Below, piece after piece: positions 22,431-35,240 of a stretch of DNA of 64,000 nt. Position 1 is the first letter of the stretch, and each line of letters starts with the position of its first letter. The position numbers were made by a program, and so were the translations under genes. The notes under the pieces are model-generated. The model made no database searches, was not told the origin of the DNA, and saw only the letters and a program-made list of their open reading frames with translations. The DNA comes from Siphonodentalium dalli. Taxonomy: Eukaryota > Mollusca > Scaphopoda > Gadilida > Siphonodentaliidae. The stretch is from NCBI GenBank assembly GCA_032622095.1, contig CP136062.1, positions 53,985,849 through 54,049,848 of the forward strand, in the 5' to 3' direction.

Positions 22431-22523
22431 GGCCGCATCGCCAGTATCCCATACTGATTTGTTTGTTGTTTTCCCCGGTGTATAGGGTATCGATATGCGA
22501 GGGTGACGGGGTTCACGGAGAAA
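22431..22523 (+). repeat. Split direct repeat B2
   Basis: Second copy of B1 and the right end of the YR retrotransposon. After about 22523 similarity to the B1-A2 junction fades (AAACATCGTTTCG against AAATATTTGTTCCG). Confidence 0.8.
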
Positions 22524-22807
22524 CATCGTTTCGTGAGCGCTGACACCACAAACAGCTAAAGAACGTTAAAGGTTTAAAGAACAGTTTCTGTAGCACCAAT
22601 GTCATACTTATGACGAATAGAGTATCGTCATTTGATCAAAAAGACAGTTTCTAGAGTACCGACTATAAGAAATGTGGCAGTTGAAGGGAGTATACATTCC
22701 TAGAGTTGATCTATGTGCATAATCGATTCCTGACATATACAGCTATACAACAGCCAAGCAGACGTTATTCCCGTACATACTAAATTCAAAGTTGCTAAAT
22801 TAACCCG

Positions 22808-23225
22808 AAAAGTAGTAAACGTTTACTACTTTAGGTAGTTCGTATTCATCCCACAACCTTGGCAGGCTATTTTTACTACCTGGTGGGTAGCTAAAAATTA
22901 AAACACCTTGGGTAGTTAAATTAAATACATTGAATAGTTCAATTAACTACCATTGGTAGATAAATTAACGACTTTTAGGTAGTTACATTTTTACCTTTTG
23001 TGGTATTTTAACTACTTTTGGTAGAAGAATGAATACGAACTACTTAGTAGTTAATTTTACTACCTGCGTGATTGGAATTTTTACTATCTACGGGTAATTA
23101 ATCTGATAACTACTATTGGTGGGAAAGCATTCTACCTTGAGTGGTTATTCTAGCTATTTAATTGGTATTCAAAGGTGTCCGATCTAACCACTCAAAGTGG
23201 CTATTTTATCAACTTTTAGTTGATA
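22808..23225. repeat. Array of quasi-palindromic ACTAC/GTAGT motifs
   Basis: Starts with a perfect 24-bp palindrome at 22808-22831 (half-site AAAGTAGTAAAC). About a dozen ACTAC..TTGGTAGTT-like inverted pairs follow, one every 30-40 bp. GTTCGTATTCAT (22848) is matched in inverse by ATGAATACGAAC (23030). Probably the end region of a DNA element; no boundary was found. Confidence 0.65.
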
Positions 23226-23234
23226 ATCTTGCAT

Positions 23235-24165
23235 ATGCAGATAGTAATGACATGTGGATCAAATAACAATGTAGAATATAATTTAAATATTTATTAAAAA
23301 ACCCATAATAATAAATACATAGTCCAGAGCATTTATGGTTTTAGCTTAAACTAATTGCAACACAATGTTTCTTACAAGGAATAATAAGAGAAATTAAGGT
23401 ATTCGCTGTATCTGAAATGTTCTCACTAGATTTTGCAATAAACTGATTATTTTTTGCACCCATGTACATTTCATTGCATGGCATTTGTCTGCAATCCAGA
23501 GATGGCGTTATGAAATGACATTTTTGAGGTAATTTAACTCAATAAATTGACAACTATATCACACTCTGGCGGTATTTAATCAACATTGGCAATGAAAATA
23601 GGCCCCTATGAATCCTTGTTCAACACTCTTTTAAAAAAATCTCATTTTGGGTTGTTTTTCTCCATTTTAAAGATATTCGTGCATAAATAGAAAATAAATC
23701 AATGAGTGTCATGTGGTGTGTTACCTTTTGTTATAACTGTAAACTATAATTAAGGTACCTCGGTTTGTGTATTTGTCTTGTAATAATTCCAAACAATATA
23801 GACATGTTCCAATATTTTTTGTTAAGCTTTAACCAATAATAAACAAGACAGAAGTACCATTCAGACATTATTTGATTCAGTCGAGCACAATCACAGCTAA
23901 GCCAAAAATAAGTTTTTAATATAATTTTGACAACATGTAGTCCACTTGAAGCATACACCCATCATGTTGTATTTTGCAGTCAAAGTAAATATCAGTCACC
24001 AAATTAGTCAAAATTTCTGACAGAAAGTGAATACATGAACACCCTTTTGAAAGTCAATATCTGGCCATCAATTAGGCCCATAAGCTTGACAGTACTTGTA
24101 CATGTACATTTTTTAACAATACTGAGGCGTGCCACAATTTACGAATGAAGTAGTTACACTTTGAA
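23235..24165. other. No gene recognised
   Basis: AT-rich non-coding DNA without a supported feature. Confidence 0.5.
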
Positions 24166-24169
24166 ATTT

Positions 24170-24670
24170 TTTATTGTTGCAACAAATCGTCGAACACATC
24201 AAAACATTTTTCTGTAATTAACAGAAGCATGTTCGCCTTTCCCATGGTAAGGAAAATTCCATTGGCAAACCCAGTTCATATCAATACACGTGTTTCTCAG
24301 AATTCATGCCAGGAGCAATGATGACATAGCCATGTCGTTTTCACTAGCCATGTATATTTCACTCAAACCAATTGACCTATCTTGTGTGGGTATCGTGGTT
24401 TGCTTTTGCAGTATATACCAAAAAATCGAATAAAATCAGATATGGTTTCAGATTTCTCCCCAGATGTACCGTTATGAAACTACTGAAATGTGCCAAAATT
24501 TGGTATACATGTAAAACAAAAAATCAGTATGAGGCTCTTGGGTTGGGAGAAAATAATCCAGCTATTGGGCCGGACAATCGGCAAGCCTTGTGTGTGGCCG
24601 AAATGTCTGGCCCCTCGGTGTGAGATCTTTCCATCACCACACCCCAGGTCATGATGGATAATAGTATTCT
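24170..24670. repeat. Diverged copy of the 46-49 kb repeat family
   Basis: Shares AACAAATCGTCGAACAC, CATATCAATAC.CG.GTTTCTC, the phrase CAGATTTCTCCCCAGATGTACCG, GGTTGGGAGAAA and CAGGTCATGATGGATAAT with 46126-47151. It is the oldest-looking of the long copies. Confidence 0.7.
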
Positions 24671-24849
24671 TATTGCAACACAACTTCAGCTGAAAACGTA
24701 CTGCGCCCACAATTTGTTCATTCAGAATTGTTATATCTGGTATAGTTACAAGGAGGTTATAGAGTCAATGAAAATTCCCCTGCATTCTAATCACATGTTC
24801 ACGGCATGCATGTGCTATCAACTGATACAGATGACCCATCAGCCATGAC

Positions 24850-26135
24850 ATGAGGATACACCTGTTGTGTTTTGTCAATACAAAAGAACGAACAAGTTTC
24901 CATGTGTATAGCCCCTGAATACACATGTGTATACTCAGATCTAATTAAATTTACGCTCTTGAATGAGCTACACATAACAGAGTCTAATGAATATAACTAT
25001 CAGTCTCATAGTCGGCACTATAAATAGCTTCTGCATGCAATTCCTGTTATATAACACCAAAGCACAGTTTTACGACTGACATAATGTTATCTCCCGTCAC
25101 TTTCGTTTTGGCGAATGCTAACTGTTGAAATTCTTGGAAATACTTAATTCTATTATCCTTGATGGATATTATTGATCAATTCTTGACTCTTCAAATAGAC
25201 ACACATTAGTGTTTAATTAGTTGTTGTAATCTCCAAATTTGTAAACAATGTGAAATTAGGAATGTGACCAGATATGACAGGAAACTTATTATGCTATTTT
25301 AGCTATGTGTCGAGAAACTCTGGAGTAGCTGAAAATCGTCAATCGACTGATTGGCTTCATCACTTTACTGTTAAATGTTGTGATTGACTGACACTGATGT
25401 AAAGATTTTTAATTAGAACCGGTGTAATTTGTATAATACACAAGCTTCGTACATCTCGATGATAGTGAAATTAATACATGAAATAATAGAAAAAAACTCT
25501 TCAAGGTGACATGCAACAGTTTTTAGAGTGGTCTGGACCCCCACATGTCACAAAATATGGGGAGATAAGTCATGAAGTTTTCAATCAAAATGCGAAACCT
25601 ATCTCAAAACATTGAAATGTTACGCCACACATCAATAGATATTCGCGTTTGTAAAATATCGCGTTTGCAGGATATGTTGGTTGACCCAAGCGGCAACTAA
25701 TTAAATTCATTATTTAGCCAAATGATGAAAACGGTTGCATATGTCACCTTTAACTGTAGATTAATGATAAAAACACTGTCAACGTATTGTTCAGGTTTCT
25801 AAATCTGAGATAAAATGAACACATTGTATGCTCTACATGTTATTTTGAATAATAATATCTAAGATTGTTTCACAATTTTATAGCGAAAATGTTTGTTCGG
25901 GAAACCTGAAAAGCAAATATTATTACAAGTAGGTGTATGTTGGAGTGCAAAAAACTGAACCAATATAGGGCTCCCAGTTTCAATATTTACCTTATATATT
26001 ATATTAAATACTAGCAGAGCATTATTTTTGTAAATATCCGGTGGAATTTCCGAAGATATTTCTGGCATGCCTGCATTATTGATTTCTGAAGTACCCGTAC
26101 ACAAAAACCTACGTGGTACTATGTCAGGGTTAATG
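24850..26135. other. No gene recognised
   Basis: AT-rich non-coding DNA; short open frames only. Confidence 0.5.
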
Positions 26136-26140
26136 GAAGA

Positions 26141-26213
26141 GCTACTGGACATTCGTAAACTAGATGGTCAAGGGCATAGCCCAAGACCATTTAGTTTATG
26201 AATGTCCGGTAGC
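26141..26213. repeat. 73-nt hairpin with arms of about 29 bp
   Basis: GCTACTGGACATTCGTAAAC at 26141 is matched in inverse by the sequence ending at 26213 (…GAATGTCCGGTAGC), with about three mismatches and a short loop around GGGCATAGCCC. It resembles a pre-miRNA in size but is equally a miniature foldback element. Confidence 0.65.
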
Positions 26214-26609
26214 GAGTCCAATAAGTTATAACCGACTTAAACAGTTTTATGATATGCAAGGAGAAATTACATTGATACATGCTGCCTTTTTTGACAAGGA
26301 ATTGTATTACATAAACATGGGGTTTATAAGCACTATACCGATGATTGCTATTTCTTGAACATTATTAAGAAGTCGAAAGCACACAAGAAGCTTGCATAAA
26401 TGGGTTTACTGATTCTTTCTCATTGTTGTCTTGTGTAGAATACTCAAGAATATAAGTATTATAGTGACCAATCATATGGGGTATCTTGAATTTCCAATTA
26501 TTATCAGAAAGACACCTACATGTACTAGCTTGAATTATAAGTATCATTCTATAGTTTATACACAGGAACGTGGCTAGATGTAACCCAGAGCAGTATGACA
26601 ATTTAATTT

Positions 26610-27680
26610 CGCACGCCCATCCCCTTCAGGTTAGATGTTTCAAACTGAAAGGTATCATAACATTTCCAGTTATTCGACAAATAAATCTTACATGACATGG
26701 GCCATCCCCCGTGGTTAACAAATTCCCATCAGTCCCATCTTATATGCATGATTTCCAACTATTCCCCCACCACGATGACCTTACATATACCTTTAAGTAT
26801 TACCCCCAAAAGTTAACAAATGGTCAGTGCACAAATGTATAACATGTGTTATCTTTTCTCGGAAACAGCATACAATCGCGTAAATAGTACCTATATATCG
26901 TACAATATATAGTTGATTAGTCATCAGCGATGTGGCTAGAGGGCTCCGGGGATTTTCCGGCTGCATCACGCTCCTTTAACCTGGCCGAGCTCACATTGTC
27001 ACGTAATTTCATTTGCTTCCCAGCCCTATTGTGAGGAGGACTCATGAAACAATTTGAAATATGAACATGAACACTGTAAAATCCTAGCATTTATATAAAA
27101 CTGTTTTAAACATTTTTTAAATCCGAACCTGACTGAAATCTGTAGTCTTAGAATATACATATATGTATAGGTCTAACTACAGACAAATTCAGGCCGCCAT
27201 TTTGTTTTACTTTAGTTTGATTTATTAGTAATTTGTAATTGATTAGCAGGTTTTGACTGGCCAACGATTAGTGAGGTAGGAGAATAATTAATAATTTTTT
27301 TTATTTTACTGGCCACAATATTTTAATTTTACTGGCCACAATATTTCCAAACTGACACTAAGATTGGAACATTCCCGTCGAATGTTTTGACCGAATGTAG
27401 TTAATTCCCCGCTAATTATAATTACCCCACCCCCATATTAACGCCATAGTCCCTGTTACGACAGACGTTGTATAGTTTTATTCTATTTTCTCGACTCGCG
27501 ACGGGAGTATAGCATCAACTAATCCCTTGCGTATTATTGAAGAATGCCCATGGGTATTATTAAAGAATGACCATGGGCGTACCAACAAACAATCATGCGA
27601 TCAAAAAGCTTGAGCATTCTGCCAGATAAGAGCCGTGTCAGGACAAAGGGAGAACCCGCCGGTGGGTTTTAATGATTGGA
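26610..27680. other. No gene recognised
   Basis: Non-coding DNA with a short duplicated phrase TTTTACTGGCCACAATATTT (27303-27345). Confidence 0.5.
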
Positions 27681-27682
27681 AA

Positions 27683-29241
27683 TTTGAGCCTATATATATA
27701 CTCCTTAATATTACCTATATATATACTCCTTAATATTACCTATATATATACTCCTTAATATTACAAATATATATACTCCTTAATATTACCTATATATATA
27801 CTCCTTAATATTACCTATATATAAACTCCTTAATATTACCTATATATATACTCCTTAATATTACCTATATATATACTCCTTAATATTACCAATTATATAT
27901 ATACTCATTAATATTACCTATATATACTCATTAATATTACCTATATATATACTCATTAATATTACCTATATATATACTCATTAATATTACCTATATATAT
28001 ACTCATTAATATTACCTATATATATACTCATTAATATTACCTATATATATACTCATTAATATTACCTATATATATACTCATTAATATTACCTATATATAT
28101 ACTCATTAATATTACCTATATATATACTCATTAATATTACCTATATATATACTCATTAATATTACCTATATATATACTCATTAATATTACCTATATATAT
28201 ACTCATTAATATTACCTATATATATACTCATTAATATTACCTATATATATACTCATTAATATTACCTATATATATACTCATTAATATTACCTATATATAT
28301 ACTCATTAATATTACCTATATATATACTCATTAATATTACCTATATATATACTCATTAATATTACCTATATATATACTCATTAATATTACCTATATATAT
28401 ACTCATTAATATTACCTATATATATACTCATTAATATTACCTATATATATACTCCTTAATATTATCTATATATATATACTCCTTAATATTACCTATATAT
28501 ATATACTCCTTAATATTACCTATATATACTCCTTAATATTACCTATATATATACTCCTTAATATTACCTATATATACTCCTTAATATTACCTATATATAT
28601 ACTCCTTAATATTACCTATGTATATACTCCTTAATATTACCTATATATATACTCCTGAATAATACCTATATATATACTCCTTAATAGTACCTATATATAT
28701 ACTCCTTAATATTACCTATATATGCTCCTTAATATTACCTATATATATACTACTTAATATTACCTATATACTCCCTAATATTACCTATATATATACTCCT
28801 TAATATTACCAACTTAACTGTGAAGCCTATATATACACTCCTTAATATTACCAACTTAACTGTGAAGCCTATATATATATTCCTTAACATTACCAACTTA
28901 ACTGTGAAGCCTATATATATACTCCTTAATATTACCAACTTAACTGTGAAGCCTATATATATACTCCTTAATATTACCAACTTAACTGTGAAGCCTATAT
29001 ATACTCCTTAATATTACCAACTTAACTGTGAAGCCTATATTTATACTCCTTAATATTACCAACTTAACTGTGAAGCCTATATATATACTCCTTAATATTA
29101 CCAACTTAACTGTGAAGCCTATATATATATACTCCTTAATAATACCAACTTAACTGTGAGCCTATATATATACTCCTTAATATTACCAACTTAAATGTGA
29201 GCCTATATATATACTCCTTAATATTACCAACTTAACTGTGA
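27683..29241. repeat. AT-rich satellite: 25-bp units grading into 42-bp compound units
   Basis: A unit of about 25 bp, CTATATATATACTCCTTAAT plus ATTAC, repeats from 27691 to about 28800. From about 27900 to 28450 nearly every unit carries ACTCATTAAT instead of ACTCCTTAAT and the copies are almost identical. From about 28800 to 29241 the unit is lengthened by CAACTTAACTGTGAAG to 42 bp, in about a dozen copies. The short open frames here are repeat artefacts. Confidence 0.95.
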
Positions 29242-29819
29242 AGTTAATTTTTATTTTTTGTAAGTATCATTGTCAATCGATACATTGAAATCCGTTGATA
29301 ACTCACCTAATTTCGTTGTTTTTTTTTGCAAACAAAGATTTGGGAAAATGAACAATTTGCTGATACAACTTGAGTATAATATTATGACATAATGATAAGA
29401 ATATAATAATAGATAGTAAATGTTTTACAGAAATGTTTGGATCTTGTGAATTGAGAGTACCACTCACCACTTTTCATAATTACACAATGACTTACAACGC
29501 GCATCAATGACATTGCAAATCAAATGGTGTCTGTTTGTGTGTAAAAATGACGCTGCAAGATATTAGGGCTACATGTTGGCTGGTGGGAATAACCTTGGTC
29601 ATATGTGCATTGGGTATAGGGTTAATAATTTGCTTTATCACATGATTAGCACTATTTTCCGATGTAATATTCGAGCGTAATAGACACGTGTAATATCGTC
29701 GCGTGCAATGACGTCACGCTGCTCTTTGGGACAATGATCGCTGGCTGCAGTTAATTGATGTTTTCGATAAAATTTTAGCGATTATATGATCCTGTGATAA
29801 AAAGTATCTGAAACTCGTT

Positions 29820-29931
29820 CTATTTTATACGTAATTTATCAACCTCGTCCACTAAATTCTATTTGAGCCTCGGTAAACCTCGGCTCAAATCGAATTTAGT
29901 GAACTCGGTCGATAAATTCCGTATAAAATAG
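29820..29931. mobile_element. Foldback miniature element, 112 bp
   Basis: CTATTTTATACG at 29820 is inverted at 29920-29931. Most of the intervening arms (TAAATTC.ATTTGAGCC / GGCTCAAATCGAATTTA) also pair, with the turn at about 29876. Confidence 0.8.
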
Positions 29932-30614
29932 TAACTCGTTTGAGATCCTCTATATCTAAAACATGACAATCTACCAACAGAATAGCACAATATACTTTAA
30001 GGCTTTTGAACGCCACAGATTAACTCTGCGAGCATTGGATTTAAAAGTAACTTCCCAGGCAGGAATTCAAGGACCACCCTACCCACCAAGCAACCCCCAT
30101 TTCTGGCCTGCGGCCATCGAGATAGGACCTAAATGGTGCCCAAACTTTAAACATATCATTCAGCCGCCAAAAATCAGAAGGTGGACATTTATGTCGAGCA
30201 CACATTTAATTACTTTGTGGTCTACAATCCGTTACATCACCCCAATTAAGCACGGTTAATTATAATCTGATATACCATGATAAATATCTTCCCAATAGCA
30301 TCAAGTCGCGATTAAATGTGGGTAGACTACAAAACAGCCGAAATGGTGTTACTGGTTTCATGCTGCGTAAACTTCTTTGAACTCGCCATATCCGGAATGA
30401 GGTTTTCATTCGTCACGGTAGAGGGAGTAAAACCGTTTATTACAAATCACCTTCTCACAATTCGTTCTGCTTTCACCGGAATTCAAAAATGTGTTTCATT
30501 ATTCCTTTCATGACGGGAGCTGCGCTGGCGCAACATTAAAGACCCTGTGCCAATGCACTCTCTTATGTATGCCAGGAGACCTATGTTCGACTCGCATATA
30601 TAAGAGAATGTATT

Positions 30615-30930
30615 GGGCTAACAATTTTTTTTTATCAATTTTCTTACATTCTTTAACAATTTTTATCATTTTTTTCATTTGTTCTTACATTTAACAATTA
30701 TTGTCATTTTTTATCGTTTTTTCTTTCATTCTATGACTATTTTTCTTTTATTCTTTAACAATTTTATCATTGTTTATCAATTTATCTTACATTTTTTCTT
30801 ACAATATTTAAGAATTTTTATCATTTGTTATCATCATTTCTTACATTATTACAGATTTTTTTTATCAGCATTTCTTACATTCTTTAACAACTTTTAATAT
30901 TTTTTTTTCATTTTTTCTTACATTTTTTAA
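30615..30930. repeat. T-rich low-complexity tract
   Basis: Degenerate repetition of TTTTTATCATTTTTTCTTACATTCTTTAACAA-like words, pyrimidine-rich on the + strand. Confidence 0.8.
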
Positions 30931-31047
30931 CAATTCTACAAAATAATATAAAATTTGTTAGACCAATGCATTCTCTTATATATACGAAGCGACCATATAT
31001 AAGAGAATGCATTGGCCTAACACATTTTATATTATTTTGTAGAATTG
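30931..31047. mobile_element. Large near-perfect palindrome, 117 bp
   Basis: Arms of about 53 bp (CAATTCTACAAAATAATATA… at 30931; inverse ending 31047) differ at about two positions, with a loop ACGAAGCGACC. The inner phrase CCAATGCATTCTCTTATATA is shared with 30550-30625 and 56410-56530, so it belongs to a dispersed family. Confidence 0.85.
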
Positions 31048-31049
31048 AA

Positions 31050-32185
31050 GTCATAAAAAATACACCTTTGAACCCAAACAAAACCGGACATTTGTATCTG
31101 TTCCTGATATGGTAGAAATAAAAGGCCTTTGTTTCATTTATGTGCGAACAATTTAAAACAGCTGAAAAATGGTTGTGGCCATGGTAAGAATCTTAGAGCA
31201 AATGAAGCCGGTATTATCAATAGTTCATGTATTTGTCAACCTATAGTAAACCTCCTTCCAAATTACGTAGAGAGAATTTGAAAGCTCGAAATAGCCACTA
31301 TATCTCAATACAGAGAAGTGTACATGATAACTCATGCGGGGGCGGGCAACAGTTACCGAATATGCATGTGCCCATCTCCTCTGGTAAAATTATTTGTTTT
31401 TAGCTTAAACATTTGTATATTCGCCATAATTATATGCATATAAACACATACGTTCGACCGTGGGATTGAATTAAGAACAAGTGCGATGATACTTCTCTCC
31501 CGATAACAATAAACACAAGTGGTCATGGCATTAAACAATAATATATGATATTTGCATGCATAATGCATATTTTGTTGTTGTTGCTGCTACGATATATTAC
31601 GGTCATCCATAATAACGATAAGGAGAAACACCAGTGTCTGAGTTCCAATAAAGCGTTTTTGACTGTTCTCACCTATAATCTGAATTATTATTTTTATCAA
31701 ATAATCTAAAATGTTCTTTGTACGAAAAACAGCACGTTTGAGTTTATTTTTCATTTGCTTGTCAGCGATTACTGAAAATTTGTTGATGTTCGATGTTTTC
31801 ACAACGGCACTGCGATGTTCATACTTATACAATTCAGATACAATATTTGCAGTTGCCTGACAGTTTACATTAAAAACTACATATATTCAATCTTCTCAGC
31901 CCCGGGTCATACATTATATGGAGGGACGTATTGTTGATATTGTCATATATTGCTTCACGGTAGGTATACTTATTGCTGATTGATTTTCGCAGTGGATGTA
32001 TGGCAAATTTGTAGATATCGAGCCGTCCAACTCTTACCAGTTGATCAATAATATATTTGCTGTAGTCAGGATTATTTTATTATTTACTCTGTATGAACTT
32101 CCACTCAGAGAGAGATCGATAAATGCACGATTATTAGTTTTATTACTCAGATAAGTATTTACACACGATTTGCAACTGTCCTATA
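31050..32185. other. No gene recognised
   Basis: AT-rich non-coding DNA with no supported feature. Confidence 0.5.
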
Positions 32186-32188
32186 TTG

Positions 32189-32345
32189 CTGGTAAATAAG
32201 ATACATGCATTGTGGGTTAAGACTATATATAAGTCTTTGCGATAATACTTCACAACTCAATATCCAGCAGAAAAGGACCGTGACATCATAGCTATACATG
32301 TATAGCTGACAATAGCACTGCTAAAGTTTCTATCCCGTTATCTAA
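32189..32345 (+). repeat. Direct repeat, left copy, flanking the minisatellite unit
   Basis: ATTGCTGG…CTTTGCGATAATA…GTGA.A.CAT…GTAGCTGACA-like…CTAAAGTTTCTATCCCG is matched in the same order at 34419-34575. Confidence 0.65.
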
Positions 32346-32611
32346 TATGAAGAGCACTTGTGGCTTTATTGACCAATAAAGAAAATTGTATTCTGGCAAG
32401 TAACATAAGGCGAACGTTAAAATGGTGCTATACCTTTATAACTGACTGACTGACTGACTGAAATATTCCGTTTTCTGGTGCATTCAGAATGCAGCCACAT
32501 CGAATGGTTTCGGTATCTCATAATGCAGTTATTTGGCTTCATGCGAACTTCGAACCCGAAAGAGTAATCAAAGGATACAGAATTTCACATCGACAACATT
32601 TACACACGGCA

Positions 32612-34418
32612 AGCATATACCCACCCATGCATACACACCCCATACATATACCCACCCATGCATATGCACCCCATACATATACCCACCCATGCATATACAC
32701 CCCATACATATACCCACCATGCATATACACCCCATACATATACCCACCAATGCATATACACCCCATACATATACCCACCAATGCATATACACCCCATACA
32801 TATACCCACCCATGCATATACCCACCCATGCATATACACCCCATACATATACCCACCCATGCATATACACACCCATGCATACACACCCCATGCATATACA
32901 CACCCATGCATACACGCCCCATGCGTATACCCACCCATGCATATACACCCCATACATATACCCACCCATACATATACACACCCATGCATATACCCACCCA
33001 TGCATATACACCCCATACATATACCCACCCATACATATACACACCCATGCATATACCCACCCATGCATATACACCCCATACATATACCCACCCATACATA
33101 TACACACCCATGCATATACCCACCCATGCATATACACCCCATACATATACCCACCCATACATATACACACCCATGCATACACACCCCATACATATACCCA
33201 CCCATACATATACACACCCATGCATACACACCCCATGCATATACCCACCCATGCATATACACCCCATACATATACCCACCCATACATATACATACCCATG
33301 CATACACACCCCATACATATACCCACCCACACATATACCAAACCCTGCATACACACCCCATACATATACCCACCCATACATATACACACCCATGCATACA
33401 CACCCCATGCATATATACCCCATACATATACACACCCATGCATACACACCCCATGCATATGCCCACCCATACATATACACCCCATACATATACCCACCCA
33501 CGCATATACACCCCATACATATACCCACCCATGTATATACACTCCATACATATACCCACCCATGCATACACACCCCATGCATATACACCCATACATATAC
33601 ACCCCATACATATACCCACCCATGCATATACGCCCCATACATATACCTACCCATGCATACACACCCCATACATATACCCACCCATGCATATACACCCCAT
33701 ACATATACCCACCGATGCATATACACCCCATACATATACCCACCCATGCATATACACCCCATACATATACCCACCCATGCATATACACCCCATACATATA
33801 CACCCCACACATGCATATACACCCCATACATATACCTACCCATGCATACACACCCCATACATATACCCACCCATGCATATACACCCCATACATATACCCA
33901 CCCATGCATATACACCCCATACATATACACCCCACACATGCATATACACCCCATACATATACCCACCCATGCATATACCCACCCATGCATATACACCCCA
34001 TACATATACCCACCCATGCATATACACCCCATACATATACCTACCCATGCATACACACCCCATGCATATACCCACCCATGCATATACACCCCATACATAT
34101 ACCTACCCATGCATACACACCCCATACATATACCCACCCATGCATATACACCCCATACATATACCCACCCATGCATATACACCCCATACATATACCCACC
34201 CATGCATATACACCCCATACATATACCCACCCATGCATATACCCACCCATGCATATACCCACCCATGCATATACACCCCATACATATACCCACCCATGCA
34301 TATACCCACCCATGCATATACACCCCATACATATACCCACCCATGCATACACACCCCATACATATACCCACCCATGCATATACACCCCATACATATACCC
34401 ACCCATGCATATACACAT
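32612..34418. repeat. 31-bp minisatellite, about 58 copies
   Basis: The unit alternates CCATGCATATACACC (15) and CCATACATATACCCAC (16). Because 31 is not a multiple of 3 and the unit lacks stop codons on either strand, several frames stay open for 480-655 codons on both strands. Those translations are repeats of YTPHTYTHPCIYTPYIYPP-like text and are not genes. Single-base variants (GCATAC, TACCTACC, CACACATG) are spread unevenly, showing local spread of variants. Confidence 0.95.
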
Positions 34419-34575
34419 TATTGCTAGGAAATGAGAGGCATGTCGCGATCGTTTAAGACTTTGCGATAATATACGACCCCAGAAATACTCGAAAGATCAA
34501 AATCCAACGAAACACGTGATACCATGACTACATTGTAGCTGACACATTAGCGTCGCTAAAGTTTCTATCCCGCCG
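34419..34575 (+). repeat. Direct repeat, right copy, flanking the minisatellite unit
   Basis: Matches 32189-32345 including CTAAAGTTTCTATCCCG. It begins directly after the last minisatellite unit. Confidence 0.65.
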
Positions 34576-35099
34576 CTTGAGTTACATAGAAAATAATTGA
34601 CTTAGACATTGAAACACATTTCTGCAGAGATTGGTGTTTGAAACCACGATATTCTCATTGTGGAGGATTTGTGTCTCTTCTTTGGCAGAAAAGCTCTACA
34701 ATTACGATATGTTCTGTTTCCGATGTTCATTTCCCATGATATTTAACTAATTAAAAAATAATGAAAACCGCGCGCAGTCACAAACAGCAAGACAGAACAT
34801 ACATTGTTATTGCATATGTTGTCGAAGTATTTACCAAAATACCCTGCGCATGCACTGTAAATCCCTCACATACATTATGTTTCGTGCGCATGGGACCTGC
34901 ATGGACACAAGTTACCAAACATAGGTTATCACCATAATGTGGGTTTCCGATATCCGTATTCAATTCGAGCTATACCTTCTCTGTAGAGTCTAGATGTTTT
35001 TATTGTCTAATTTGTCGAAGTATTACCAGAAACCCTTTGCATGTAGTGTACCCTCAACGTTAATCGTAACATATGCAAGGAAACTGAACATCAATATCC

Positions 35100-35240
35100 A
35101 ACATATAATATGATAAGTATACATATACACTGTTGATAATATGATAAGTATACACATACACTGTAGATAATATTATAAGTAAACAATGTAGATAGTATGA
35201 TAAGTAAACACATACACTGTAGATAATATGATAAGTATAC
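35100..35240. repeat. Short tandem repeat, about 35-40 bp, four copies
   Basis: AATATGATAAGTATACACAT and ACACTGTAGAT alternate four times. Immediately after it, CACAGACGCTCTTTAT (35242, 35300) recalls phrases near 2265 and 3435 in the FReD intron repeat. Confidence 0.7.

Larger units (their letters stand above)
16888..22523 (+). mobile_element. Degenerate DIRS-order (tyrosine recombinase) retrotransposon with split direct repeats
   Basis: The order is A1 (16888-17098), gag with a zinc knuckle, reverse transcriptase, RNase H, methyltransferase-like segment, tyrosine recombinase, B1 (20793-20881), A2 (20880-21091), an extra 1.34 kb, and B2 (22431-22523). A1 matches A2 and B1 matches B2 in direct orientation, which is the split-direct-repeat plan of PAT- and Ngaro-like members. 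There is no DDE integrase, and a recombinase of the H..R/W/Y type is present. An extra methyltransferase-like stretch after RNase H points to the DIRS/PAT side rather than Ngaro. Several frameshifts and stops show that the copy is dead. Confidence 0.85.

Noticed and set aside
28750-29011. Two opposite frames with repeated 'NITNLTVKPIY' and 'LVILRSIYIGFTVK' text
   Set aside because: Translation of the 42-bp satellite unit.
30560-30605. GTTCGACTC, a possible tRNA-type B box
   Set aside because: No A box at the right distance and no cloverleaf; part of the dispersed palindrome family.
32489-34456. Overlapping open frames of 480-655 codons on both strands
   Set aside because: They are produced by a 31-bp minisatellite without stop codons; the translation is a 31-residue repeat in all frames.
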